Notes: a model not told the origin generated them from the sequence alone. A DNA stretch of 64,000 bases from Fremontodendron californicum (GCA_030761205.1 JAULJL010000015.1:10731501-10795500), one strand, 5' to 3'. Positions 11,696 to 23,340 are shown, counted from the stretch's first letter. Made by a program: numbers and translations.

Positions 11696-12834
11696 GAGGC
11701 CAAATTGAAAGGCTAGACAAAATTTGGAGGGGTTAAACATAATTTTACTTTATTTAAAAAAGAGATAATGTCATGAATAGCTCATGAAATTTATTAAATT
11801 TGTCAATGTGGTACCTGTACTTTAAAAATGTTCAATGTGATATCTGTACTATCAAACCGTGTATCAATGTGGTACTTTGATTTAACACTGTTAAATATAG
11901 ATGATGATGTGGCATTGACCAATCAAGTGATGACACGTGGCAACACCTGATCTTTTAGAAATTAATATATAAGTTTTTGTAAAAAAAGAAAAGAAAAAAT
12001 ATTTTAAAAATAAATAAAAAATATTTTAAAAATTAATATCTAATTTTTTAAAAATTAATATCTAATTTTTTAAAAAACCTAAAAAATTATATTAAAATAA
12101 TAATAAATTTTAAAATGATATTTTTAAAAATTAAATTCTATTTTTTAAATTCAAAATTTTAAAAAAATAAAAATATTTAACTAAAATTATTTTAAAATTA
12201 AATATTAAATTATTTATAATATCTAAAACTTTTTAAAAAATATTTTTTAAAAACAGAGTTAATTTTGAAAATTACAAAAATTAAATTATGAAATTATTTT
12301 AATTCTTTTAAAAATATATATTTATTAAAAATTACAAAAATTAAATATGAAATTAATTTTTTAAAATTTTAAAATTTTAAAATTTTTTAAATTTTTAAAA
12401 TTAAAAAAAAATATTTATTAATTTTTTAAAGTTAATACACGTGACATCATTATATGGTGCCACGTGTCATCATTATATTTTAAAAATAATATTATTTTTA
12501 TTTTTAAATTTAAATTTAAATTTAAAATAATAATTTTTTAGTTAGTACACGTGGCATCGTTATATGGTGCCACGTGTCAAGTTTTCATTGGATACAAAAG
12601 TCACGTTATCAATTTTTAACAGCGTTACTGACAGGTACTACAATAACATACGGAGTGTAAATTTTAGGTACCACACTGAACATTTTTAAAGTACATATAC
12701 TACATTAACAAATTTAATAAACTTCAGGAGCCATTCATGATATTATCCCTAAATCTTAAAAATTTTAAGAGGAGGTTAAATTGAAGGGCCAAACAAAATT
12801 TAGAAGGGATAAACATAATTTTACCCTTATTTAA
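11696..12834. repeat. Pair of ~60-bp direct repeats around a foldback element
   Basis: GAGGCCAAATTGAAAGGC... at 11696-11757 recurs as GAGGTTAAATTGAAGGGC... at 12771-12834, with AACATAATTTTAC shared near the end of each. The foldback element 11761-12750 sits between them. They may be remains of a duplicated host repeat or the ends of a larger element. Confidence 0.6.
11761..12750. mobile_element. Mutator-like non-autonomous foldback element
   Basis: Long terminal inverted repeats: left AGAGATAATGTCATGAATAG and reverse-complemented right AGGGATAATATCATGAATGG continue matching for about 80 bp (ATTTATTAAATTTGT, TGTACTTTAAAAATGTTCA). Inner segments carry GACACGTGGCA and GGTGCCACGTGTCA motifs. The 600-bp centre is almost pure A/T. 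No coding sequence. A 9-bp target duplication could not be confirmed. Confidence 0.7.
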
Positions 12835-12849
12835 AAAATTTTAAAAAAT

Positions 12850-13250
12850 TTAAGGGGGGAGGAAAACCCCTACCTGCCCCCTTCTTTCGCCCCTGCCCAT
12901 GGGTAAGGAGAGAAAGGTTAGTTTGAGGGATACGTTGATATCTATGGACACTTTGAGGTGACCATGGAAGAGTTGCGGTTGCGAGAACGGTTGAAGGACA
13001 CTGAGAGACTCATCAAAAGGTTTGAGTCCATGTGGGAAGAGCTCACAGGATAAATGCAAAGGTGCTTTGAACGAGACAATAAATGTGGTCACATAGCAGA
13101 ACAAGGCTCTAGAGACCATGGTGATGACCATGTGAGGAGAGCTTGAACAACTTAAGGGTGAGCTTGCTGCGAGCTGCCATGGTTGCTAGTCTTGAAGGTT
13201 TTAGAGAGGTTGCATCAAGAGATAAGGCAGTAGGCAATCTAGAAACTTCT
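12850..13250 (+). pseudogene. gag-like coiled-coil fragment of a retrotransposon
   Basis: Plus-strand translation gives broken helical segments: MEELRLRERLKDTERLIKRF starting at about 12963, then, in another frame, NETINVVT, NKALETMVMTM and GELEQLKGELAA up to about 13170, separated by stop codons. Such glutamate/lysine-rich coiled-coil pieces are usual in gag regions of plant Ty3/gypsy elements. There is no zinc knuckle or pol nearby, so this is at most a scrap. The long minus-strand open frame over the same bases has no recognisable content. Confidence 0.4.
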
Positions 13251-13685
13251 CGAGTATTGTAGCAGCACTATAACAGAGTGTGATGCTGATGCTAGAAGGA
13301 TCTAAAACCATGGTCCAGAAGATGCTTGCCTGCTTGCCCACCATGTAGAGTGTGAGAACTGCAAGAAAAGGTCTAAAACCCTTAGGCACGTACAATTTCG
13401 TGTGGGAAATGAAGCAATACTTCTGAGTGGTTGAGACAACGAAAGATGCTAAGGTAAGCACCACTGTTATGTATTGATATTAGATCTAGAAAAACGCATC
13501 TCAGATTCAAGAGTCGTACAGACCTGAATTAAAAATAATAATAATTGTAGTTAATGTGATTATTTTTAATACATTGGGTAAATATATTACTTAATATAAT
13601 AATTTTAATGAGTGTCTTTAATACTTTTTTTCAAAATTCTTTGTAAAATTAAGATTTTCAAAAGGAAATTTTCATATTTTATTGA
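13251..13685. other. Intergenic, no gene recognised
   Basis: Less AT-rich up to about 13470, where a minus-strand open frame (13201-13464) exists but resembles no family I know; it may be antisense to further retroelement debris. Beyond 13500 the sequence is AT-rich and featureless. Confidence 0.4.
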
Positions 13686-13689
13686 TTTT

Positions 13690-16674
13690 TTTTTTACTAA
13701 GTCAAAAACATTTATTAATAGAGAATAAGAGTCAGAAAAACTACAATCAAGGCATCAGATCGAAGATGCATACACAATATAAGAGCTGTCATCAAAACTC
13801 AACAAAACATATGGTAGAAAAACCAAACCACAATTAACCACCAAGTATAAACACAACACAGCCGATGTATCTTAAGTTATGCCCATAAAAACAACCAATC
13901 CATTTGCATCCATTTTGAAATAAACAAACCACCAGGCCAAAACCCCAAGAAGAACATATCACAAATCTTCACAACCGCTGGAAGCTTCAAAAGCAGCAAA
14001 AATAGAGTGTCCCACAATAAACAACTGCAAAACTAGTTAAACATGATAAGCAAAAAGAGCAGAACTTTCCGCCCTGGAATTAATCTCTGATCCAATAAGA
14101 TAACAGAAGCACCAGAAATACAAACCCGTTCAGCAATATAAGAACCCATTTAAACACATCCAAATCTGGCCACATTTCATCATTCAACTTAAGAAGGGAA
14201 CAAACATCTTTCACAATGGACAGTAAAAATGATTAATACCCAAACAAAGGATAATCACAGTGAAACCTCACATAATAAAAATGCAGATCAATTAATCAAA
14301 GACTCAGTCTCACATCCTTCAACAAAATCATAGATAAACCAAATCACACCCAAAAATTGCACAACAACACAAAGGTACAATCGTAAATCTGCCTATCCAA
14401 ATTTATCCACATACAACAAAACATAATTCATCACGAATTCAATCATGAAACTAATCTCAAACAAAAACCATATTTCCCATCAAGCAAAACCATAGTCCCC
14501 AAACATAGGCTGGCAATATACTACCTCACCACCTCGGAAGCCAAACACAAGAAAAAAAAAAAAGTAGTTCACCAATCCCTTTCTACTAATTCCTTTAGCT
14601 TTTCAACAATCTCTTCTTCGTTGTCTCTTGCAACTAAACCCAACATCTTTTCCACTTCCCACGTTGCTTTCGCCTCTTCCTCAAGCAAAATTTTCTTTCT
14701 ACTCTGATAATCTTCGGTAGATAGAGATTTGTCGACTAACTTGCTACACTTAAACTTTAGCTTCTTAGCTTTCTAATCTTTTTTTTCAGAATTTTTCTCT
14801 TCTTTTTTGCCTTTTTATCCAACTTTGAATATAAAGTCTCCTCTAACTCCTCTAAAGTTTTCGATTTCTTAATTCTCCTCCATGCCTCATATCAATGGAG
14901 TTAACAGACCCTCCCATTGATATGGACTCATGGATCTCCATTTCTCTAAATGATCCACCTGGATTATTTAACAATGGGTTATCTTCATATTTTTCACTAG
15001 TTCCATACACATTAGTATCCTCCTTAAAGGAATCCAGCTCTTTTTCTAAAAAAAATTCTAGAGCCTTTTGATCATTTATACTGTTTAAAACTTGTAATTC
15101 ATTGTTTACCTCCCATTGATATGGACTCATGGATCTCCATTTCTCTAAATGATCCACCTGGATTATTTAACAATGGGTTATCTTCATATTTTTCACTAGT
15201 TCCATACCCATTAGTATCCTCCTTAAAGGAATCCAGCTCTTTTTCTAAAAAAATTTCTAGAGCCTTTTGATCATTTATACTGTTTAAAACTTGTAATTCA
15301 TTGTTTACCATCTCTGTATCAGACACATGCGTAGCCACTTTCTCTATATGCAGACTGGTAGGCTTAACTACAACAGCAGCTATCTCATTGGAACTCACTT
15401 CCCATTTTTCTGCAAGAACACTTTCACCAATGCACTGCTTAGTCCCAATGCCATTCTCTTTATCTCCAGCCTCCACAACATTAATTGGATTATCTTGGTC
15501 TTTCCGAGGCACTAAGTTCAAGCATTTGTTAACAGAGACAACCCCTTCACCTTCTTCTCTGCCACTGTCATGGCCAGAAACGAAGCTACTATCATGGCTG
15601 CCATTGAACCAGAATCTGAGTCTCTCACTTTGATCACTAGGTTTCATATTTATTTGGTTTTGTTTGTAACAACATGGGAATAAAGAAACTAATTCTGGCT
15701 CTACTTCAGAAACTCTAACTGGATAAAACTTATCATCAACCTGTAACCTGATCATGGCTTCAATCATTGACACTGAATTGGTAATAATTTGCATACAGCC
15801 TCTAGCAAAAGATTGCATTTTCAACGTCTCACCATCCATACACACGAACTCGCCCCATGCCCTTGCAATGTTTCGAAAAGAATCAAAATTTCAAGCATGA
15901 AGTAAAACCCTGTAACACGCAATCCACGTTTTTCTACACGAAACCCCGAACTCTTCTGACCAAAACTCCACCTTCTCAAACCATTGACTCAACCAAGACT
16001 AGTTTTCTTCTTTCATGCCTTCCAGCATCTCTTTAACGTCAAAGTTAACAGAAATAATCTTCCAGAGATTCTTTTAACCCGAATACCACCAATCCCGTCC
16101 TTTCTCATATGCTCTGCGATCAAACCAGGGTCGGAGAATCCACGACACAGACCTACAAGGCTCATTTTAAGCCAATGTAGGTTCTCAGGTTCCACAATCC
16201 CCAAGCAATTGACTTTCTCTGTTTTACTATCTTCAACACCATCTCAGATATCTTCCACCCCATTGCTATCACCCAAAACCAGAGTCTGAAGATAAGATTT
16301 CTTTGCGCACATTTCATTTCCCTCCTTACTCTTATCCATCTGTCTCTGATCTTTATTTCCTTTTAATAACCCATCTACACCAACATTCTTTGTTGACGGA
16401 CTTCTCCAGATAGCCTTCCTAGGATCATATCTTGCTAAGTTGACACTAATCTTTTGGTCTAGTAGCCACACACCATTAAGGTTCCATACAGCTCTTCTAG
16501 CTTCAAACAAGGTAGTAAACGGAACAAAATCGAATATTCTTTCAGTGTCACTCCTTTTTCTAGGAATAAAAACATCCAATGTTCTACCAAACCTTTCAAA
16601 AATCCTTTATAACCATCTCTATTAAATCTGTTGAGGGAGATTGTTAACAAAAACCGTCACATTTGCCATCGAAA
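13690..16674 (-). pseudogene. RRM / LINE-ORF1-type pseudogene
   Basis: Reading down from an ATG at about 16674, an RRM-like domain begins (TVFVNNLP, two stop codons, then RIFERFGRTLDVFIPRKR and EARRAVWNLNGVWLLDQKIS). A second conserved block (LVGLCRGFSDPGLIAEHM, GIGGIRVKRISGRLFLLTL) follows near 16010-16200. After a stop-ridden gap, 15099-15845 carries the acidic linker, and the tail near 14574-14720 encodes a WEVEKMLGL-type motif. This order (RRM, DUF4283-like block, acidic linker, GK-LG tail) is that of plant L1-type ORF1 or the RRM proteins derived from it. No ORF2 reverse transcriptase follows; 13690-14570 looks like a 3' untranslated tail. Multiple stops and shifts make it non-functional. 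Confidence 0.6.
14912..15309 (-). repeat. 199-bp tandem duplication inside the pseudogene
   Basis: Segments 14912-15110 and 15111-15309 are almost identical (only a few differences, e.g. ACACATTA against ACCCATTA, and A-run length). Both encode the NPGGSFREMEIHESISMGG end of the acidic linker. Because 199 is not divisible by three, the copy throws the downstream frame out. Confidence 0.9.
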
Positions 16675-17328
16675 TGTTACTGTAACTTCTTGATTTTCGA
16701 AAGTATAGAGCTAATATCTTTCATGCTAGATTTTGCTGCCCGAAAAAACTATATCTCATTTAGACATTTTAACGAACACTTGATGGACACGCATTTTGCA
16801 AGCTTCTTTCTTACTTCCTTCAAACCCGTCCCACCTTTCGAATTTTCATTGATTGATTACTTACAGTGTGTTTATGTAAACATACACAATATTATTGTCT
16901 GATTCATAACTCTTTAAATTTTTTACGTCATATTTGTGCATGACTTCATGATATAATTTTCTCGATTTTTTTATTCAAATATAGCTAAAAAAAAAAAATC
17001 AAAATACCGTTGTTTTCGGATTAATTCCCAAAATCCGTTCTTTTTTTTTTCTAGCTGGAAAATCGCCAGTGTAAAAATTTAAATTTTGACAAAAAACACC
17101 AAGGGAAATCATATATATATATATATATTTTTTACTTAAATTAAAAAAAATTGTAATTTTTTTTTAAATTTTGTATTTTAATTTTAAAAATTATAAATTA
17201 AATTAAAAATATATTTTTTATAATTATAAAAAAAATTCCAAAGGTATTTTTTTATTTAAAATTTATGAAATATTTTTTTAAATTTTTTTAATTGATTTGT
17301 AGTATATATAAAAAAAAATTCAAAATTT

Positions 17329-17364
17329 TTTGAAGGCAACGGTCAAGTGACCGTTGCCTTCAAA
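17329..17364. repeat. 36-bp perfect palindrome upstream of PMD promoter
   Basis: Arms of 17 bp (TTTGAAGGCAACGGTCA and its exact complement) around a 2-base AG centre. It lies 38 bp upstream of the TATA box. The other PMD copy has TGACCGTTTGACCGTTGCC at the same place, so the TGACCGTTGCC half is conserved while the full palindrome is not. Confidence 0.9.
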
Positions 17365-17401
17365 TCCATCCCCTCCCTTCCCCCCACACACACCACTCTT
17401 T

Positions 17402-17409
17402 TATAAATA
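17402..17409 (+). promoter_or_regulatory. TATA box of PMD copy 1
   Basis: TATAAATA followed by CCCC, 118 bp upstream of the ATG. The same TATAAATACCCC string precedes the start of the PMD copy on the minus strand near 40642-40649, so the promoter is conserved between the two loci. The intervening leader is rich in TTTCTACAA repeats. Confidence 0.65.
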
Positions 17410-17526
17410 CCCCTTCATTTTCCATTCTTCTTTCTACAATTAAATTTCTTTCTACCAACAAAATTATTTTCTACAACAATTTATTTTTTCTACAACAATA
17501 TTTTTTTTCTACAACAATATTTAAAA

Positions 17527-19440
17527 ATGGCTTCATCATCACTATTGAGGTTACAAGAAAATCACATATCGGAGGTTATATTTAAAGAGGTAAGTAAATT
17601 GTTATAATATTATTTGTATTACATTATCAATTTTTAGTTATTTTTATTGATTAGAATTTTGTAAATTTATAGTTTTATTGTTTTATATTTTTTATATTTT
17701 TAATGTTATAGTGCTTATTATAGTTTTATCATTTATTAATTAGTATTTTTTTTTTATTTCATAGTTATATAATTATTTATTTTTTATATTGTTTAATTTT
17801 TTATTATTATAGTTATTTAATTTGTTAATTATTTTTGTTTTTTCATTTTATAGTTTTATATAATTTAATTTTTATATTATAATAGTTTTTTTATTATTAT
17901 ATACAATAATAATTTTGTAATTATTACTGTTTTTTCATTTTATAGTTTTATATAATTATAAATTTTATATTATATTATTTTGTATTATTATAGTTTTATA
18001 ATTATTTAATTATTATTTTTTTCATTTGATAGTTTTATATAATTTTAATTTTAATATTATATTATTTTATATTATTATTGTTTTATAATTTTGTAATTAT
18101 TATTGTCTTTTAATTTTATAGTTATTTATTATATAATTTAATTATTTAATAATTATATAAAAAAAATTAAATTTTTTATTATTATTGTTTTGTTATTTTA
18201 TAGTTTTAGAGTTTTATTTATTAATTTTTAATTGTTATAGTTTTATAATATATTAATTTTTATTATTATAACAGGAAACTCGTCGCGTGTTACGTTCGAG
18301 GAAATTTACATTGGAGGACCCACATCCATCTATTATCGACCACTTAAGAAGAGTCGGATTTTATCACGCAACTCAAATTCGACGATTTTTGATACAACCC
18401 AACTTAATCAGTGCGTTGATCGAACGATGGAGACTCGAGACGCACACTTTTCATTTTCTATTTGGTGAATGCACGGTAACTCTAGAAGATGTTGCGCTGC
18501 AACTTGGACTTCCAGTCCATGGCGATGCAGTTACAGGCGGAAGCTTGCTAGATTGGAATGAAGTGTGTCAAAATCTATTGGGCTCGGTACCTCCAGATGA
18601 GTATGTATCTGGCTCAACGGTGAGACTAAATTGGTTGAAATCGTTTCAAAATCTTCCATTACACGCAACTGAACAACAGATACAATATGCTGCTAGAGCA
18701 TATATTTTACGTTTGATTGGAGGATTACTAATGCCTGACAAATCGAGCAGTCGGGTACATTTAATGTATCTTCCATTACTACGTGATTTAGAGCATGCGG
18801 CAAATTAGAGTTGGGGTTCTGCGTGTTTGGTGGTTTTGTATAGAGAACTTTGTCAGGCTACAGTTCCAAAAAGCCATGACATAGGTGGATGTTTAGTGCT
18901 TCTACAATCATGGGCTTGGTATCGGTTACCATTTCTTGCTCCGCGCGTGGATATTTCGGCTGTATACCCCATTGCAAGCAGGTAATAATCTTTACTATTT
19001 TATTAATTTTGTACGACCTTGTATTTTTATAGGTAATTAAGATATTATATGCATTTTAACAGGTGGAGTAGGAGTAGAGATTTTACAGAGATTCCGAGCG
19101 ACCTTGCAAGTATAAGAGTACGACTAGATCGAGTAGGATATGATAAGGTAAATATTTCGATTGTTACATTCAAGTTTTTTTTTATTTAATCCATATGAAA
19201 CTAATAATTTGTAATAATTATTCGCAGTTTCTGTGGATCCATATTCCTCAAGTGAAATTATGGCATGCCTCCCATCGGATGCCTACAATAATTGTAATAT
19301 ATGAAAAGCAAACACAGAATTGATATGCTTTTCATATGTAGAGTGGCACCAAACTGAAAGGGTGTTGCGACAATTTGGGATGCAACAACCAATTCCTGCA
19401 GCCCCGGTGAACCTTGATAAGCTTTTATTATTTACTTATT
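17527..19440 (+). pseudogene. Plant mobile domain (PMD) protein gene, broken, copy 1
   Basis: Exon 1 is 17527-17589 (MASSSLLRLQENHISEVIFKE), then a 685-base very AT-rich intron, exon 2 18275-18981 (707 nt), exon 3 19063-19147 (85 nt) and exon 4 from 19228. All junctions are GT-AG. The protein has the PMD signature: DPHPSIIDHLRRVGFYH, ERWRLETHTFHFLFGECTVT, LEDVALQLGLPVHGDAV, then QSWAWYRLPFLAPR and VLRQFGMQQPIP. PMD proteins (MAIN/MAIL family in Arabidopsis) are nuclear factors linked to transposon silencing and are also carried by transposons. Here codon 193 is TAG where the other copy has a Tyr, and exon 4 has a frame break after IYEKQTQN. The gene ends abruptly after VNLDK, where AT-rich repeats start. 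Confidence 0.8.
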
Positions 19441-20480
19441 AAAAAATAAATATTTATATTTTATAAATTATTTAATTATTAAAAAATTAATTTAAATTAT
19501 TATTTACCTTTTGTATTTATTTATAAAGAATAATAAAGAAAAAGAAAAAATGAAAACATTAATAAATACAAAAGATAAATAATAATTTAAATCAATTTCT
19601 TAATAATTAAATAATTTATAAAATATAAATATTTATTTACATTAATTTTATAAAAAATATTTTTCTTTTTCTTCTTTCTTTCTTTTTTTCTTTTTATAAA
19701 TAAATTAATTTCGTAAAAATTAAATAATTTATAATTATAAAATATAAAAAATTTAGTTACATTCATTTATTAAAAATATATTTTTTACTTTTTTATTTTA
19801 TTTTCCTTTTCTTTCTTTACTTTTTTTCCTCTTTTCTTATAAAATTAATGTAAATAAAATATTTTATATTTTATATTTTAAAAATTAATTTAAATTATAG
19901 TATGAATTATTATTTATTTTATTTATATTTATTTACAAACAAGAGAAAAAAGGAAAAGATAAGAAAGGAAAAAAATAAAAAACTTATAAATAAAAAAATA
20001 AATATTTTATATTTATAAATTATTTAATTTTTTATAAATTTAATTTAATTTAATTTAAAATATAATATAATATACTTATATATATATTTTGTATTTGTTT
20101 ATAAAGAAGAGAAAAAAAAAAAGGGAAGAAAAAAATTTAAATTTTTTTTTATAAAATTAATGTAAATAAATAGTTTTATATATATTTTTTAATTATTTGA
20201 TTATTACAATATTAATTTAAATTATAATGTAAATTATTATTTAGCTTTTAATATTTATTTATAAAAAAGAAAAAAAAACAACAAAAAAGAGAGAGGAAGA
20301 AACGAAAAAATTAAAATAGTTTTTATAAAATTAAAGTAAATAAATATTTCATACTTTTTAAATTAATTATATTTAAAAAAATTATTTTAATTTATAATAT
20401 GAATTATTTTTTCTTTTTATTTATTTATAAAAAGAAATCAAAGAAAAAATAAAAAAGAAATAAAGCAAAAGAAAAAAAAA
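19440..20480. repeat. AT-rich inverted and tandem repeat array
   Basis: Arms at about 19440-19525 and 19555-19655 are near-perfect inverted copies (each containing AATAAATATTTATATTTTATAAATTATTTAATTATTAA-type sequence). The same unit then recurs in degenerate tandem form, with the marker TATAAAATTAAxGTAAATAA near 19841, 20149 and 20322 (the last two 173 bp apart) and purine-rich AAAGAAAAAAGGAAAAG stretches between units. No coding potential. Confidence 0.65.
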
Positions 20481-20690
20481 TGAAAAGGCAAGTTGGAGCA
20501 ATCAGCTGGTGACACGTGTCATTACCTGATTGCTACAGTAAAAGTAACGGAAAAGCTAACGGAATGGACTAATTTGTTACGATACTTGTAATCAATGACC
20601 AATTTGATACATTTTTAAGTTTAGGGACCAATATAAAATATGCCCTATAATTTGGGGACCATTTGTGCTATTAACTCTTAAAAATAATAC
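20480..20690. mobile_element. Single end of a Mutator-like element
   Basis: The reverse complement starts AGTTAATAGCACAAATGGTC and continues with ATTGGTCCCTAAACTTAAAA and TTAGTCCATTCCGTTAG, and the inner side holds GGTGACACGTGTCATTACC. This matches the structure of the terminal arm of the foldback at 11761-12750. The opposite end was not found to the left, so the element is truncated or was rearranged with the AT-rich array. Confidence 0.45.
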
Positions 20691-20709
20691 CTATATACTA
20701 TATAGCATT

Positions 20710-20913
20710 GGATTTATATTTGATGCACTGTCAGTGTATAGGTCTACACTGCATCCTACCATGCCATCTGTCCGGATTAAGAGTTAGTGGTTAGGGTTAG
20801 AAGTTAGGAGTTAGGGTTAAGAGTTAGTGGTTAGTTTTTTTAATGATGTGTCATTGTAAGATTCATTATCAGTGTATAGACTTATACACTGACAGTGCAT
20901 CAAATACAAATCC
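20710..20913. mobile_element. Mutator-type MITE, 204 bp
   Basis: Left end GGATTTATATTTGATGCACT; reverse complement of right end GGATTTGTATTTGATGCACT; the inverted repeats match for about 44 bp, with GTCAGTGTATA. Flanks TATAGCATT (20701-20709) and TTTAGCATT (20914-20922) match at 8 of 9 positions, a 9-bp duplication as in Mutator elements. The centre contains a short TTAGGGTTAGAAGTTAGG stretch. Confidence 0.85.
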
Positions 20914-20922
20914 TTTAGCATT

Positions 20923-23340
20923 TTAGTAGGATTAATGAAAAATTATTTTTTTAAACACTCAAGTGCAAATTCTTGAACAAAAAAAGAGCACTCAACATCC
21001 AATTGAAAATTTTAAGCTTATTTGACATTACATGATTTGTAGTTTAAGCCATTTTTGAAAATTCACATATAAGCAAATGAGACTGAGACCTTATGTTAGT
21101 GATGTAAAGAGTCTAGAACTTTAATTGAGATCTTAAGTTCAAATCTTAACGTCCTATCATATGTGGATTGATTCAATTTTGTGTTAAATTTAATTATATA
21201 TATTTATATTCTAATAATTCATTGATTGATTTGTCGGTTTAAATTAATTTAATATAATCATTGATTATGATTATAATTGTAATTAATTTCTCATTGTACC
21301 AATTATCGGAAACCTACATATAATAACAAATGCATGCCCACCTGCTTTAGAATAATTTACAAATCTAATTAATTAAGGACCATAACATATACAGCAACTA
21401 TATATACATAATTGCAAACATAAAATTGAGTAAATTTATATCCAAATTAATGTTTTATCCCCACTTCTCTCCCGTTTTTAACACATGGATTAATTAACAT
21501 CAGCTTGATGGCTATAGAAGAACAAATTAATTTTTATAAAATAAAAATTTTTGTTAACGAATATTCTAAAAATACTTTTTAAGATTATCAAGTAAGTTAT
21601 TATTTTTAGAATATTAAAATACACAAAAATAACTATTAATTATTGTATTTAACATAAAATATTATTATAAATAGTAATTTAACTGATCTTAACAAATGTA
21701 TTAAAAATAATCGTTAACAAAATCTTAAAATATAAGAATTAATGTAATAAAAAATCATTTAATTATTGGTTTTAGGTAGTCTGATTTTCACTATTTTCAG
21801 TGTCTAATTCACCGGCTGATCCCAACCTAGCTACCATTAATTGAAAAGGAAAAGAAAAGATTTGTTGGAAAGCAGTACTACTAATTATATAGAGTTTAGT
21901 TAATTAATTAATTAATTAAGATGGTGGGTAAAGGTTCAATTAATTAGCGGTGAAAGCGACGCCGCTGATGAAAAAATGTACTGATTTTGTTTAAATTTCG
22001 TCAGTTTGATTTAACACTATACCAACCTACCAATTTGCATTTATTGTAAATTATGAAAAATAAAAATACTTGTAATCTAATTATCAGCAACTGATGAAAA
22101 ATTATTAGCCTGTATTAATTTTTAATGTTTTATATCCTGTCTAGCTCTTATTTAAAAACATTTTTTTAATATTTAATATTGTTTGACACTTTCTAAATAA
22201 TTAGATATAATGATATATTAATATGAAAATAAATCAAAAGTCAAGAACAATTATATACTACATACTATATTTTTTTATGTTTCGCTATATGATTTTATAT
22301 TAATTTCTCAATAATTTTGCACTCTTGAGATATGGATGCAGATGTAAAATAGGAAAAAAGGTTTTATTTGGCCACCTGGATATATTGTTCCTTAAATCTG
22401 GTATAATATTGAAACTTTGAAAGAATATATATGAAAATATGTATACATAATTAAAGAGAAGAAACAATGTCAAGTGACTGAATTTCGAATAGGTTTTTTT
22501 TTTATAATTTAAACTGATTCGATTCAGTTCAGATTATTATTTAAATAATATAAAAAATATTTAAATTTAAATTTAATTATAAATTATAAAAATATTAATA
22601 TAAAAAAAATATTTTAATATATTTTAAATAATAAAATAAATTTTTAAATCGAACTCAGATCGAACTTGAACAAACAAATTTTCTACCATTCGAACTTAAT
22701 CTGACCAACCCGACATGAAAAATTAAAGTGACCCGGAAAACCATCCAAAATTTTATTTCATTGCTATAAATCTACTAAATGTCAAAAACAAAGTTTTTTT
22801 TTTATATATATATATAGGAGAGATTTACTTACGTAAAACTAAATTAATTTTATACATTTTCATAATTTTTTGTATAATTGATATTTGTTTAATCCGATTG
22901 TCGTATTTTATGTTTATTCAGGCAGATCATGCATGTTGAATTTCGAGTAAATTAAAAATGTTTAACCATTTGTTCGATGTAAAAAATTTCAATCGTTAAT
23001 TATATATTAAAAAAGACAGTATTCTCGATCGATATGATAGAGATATCGGATCGATTCAAAACTTTACGTGTACAATGAGTATAATTATATTGTTAAATCT
23101 AACGGTCGGTTTGTTAAAATATAAATCGTATAAAATATAAAGAAAGTGTGTAAAACTAATTTAATTTTACATTAGTGTAAGTGGATCTCTCCTCATATAT
23201 ATATATATATATTTTGTAACTATTTCTCACTAGCACCAATTCCATAAATCAAAAGGAAAAAAGAACGAGAAATAATCAGGTAAAAATTGGATGAAAAAAG
23301 AAAACAGAAAACAGCGCATGAACAAGAAATTAGAAGAAAA
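20923..23340. other. AT-rich intergenic DNA, no gene seen
   Basis: Contains degenerate inverted segments around TTTTGTTAACGA at 21545-21735, a TTAATTAA run near 21900 and TA microsatellites. A GAGATCTTAAGTTCAAATC string near 21131 resembles a tRNA B box but no A box fits. No protein-coding region is evident. Confidence 0.5.

Larger units (their letters stand above)
16964..19440 (+). mobile_element. PMD-bearing TIR element, copy 1 (right end lost)
   Basis: The left end GATTTTTTTATTCAAATATAGCTA followed by an A-run, ATACCGTTGTTTTCGG and a GGAAAATCGCC string is laid out like the right terminus of the element at 37459-41039 (reverse complement: GGC, T-run, ATTAAGATATTGCTA, A-run, TTACCAATGTTTTC, AAGTCGCC). 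Downstream are a promoter and a PMD gene in the same arrangement as in that element. No matching right terminus is found; similarity stops at about 19440 where an AT-rich array begins. Inference: a decayed relative of the same family. Confidence 0.55.

Noticed and set aside
13201..13464. Minus-strand 87-codon frame
   Set aside because: No family resemblance, no splice or promoter context; probably antisense to retroelement debris.
15301..15633. Plus-strand 110-codon frame
   Set aside because: Antisense to the clearer minus-strand pseudogene reading; no recognisable content.
20780..20830. Interstitial telomere array
   Set aside because: Only a few imperfect TTAGGG-like units, inside a MITE; plant telomere repeat is TTTAGGG.
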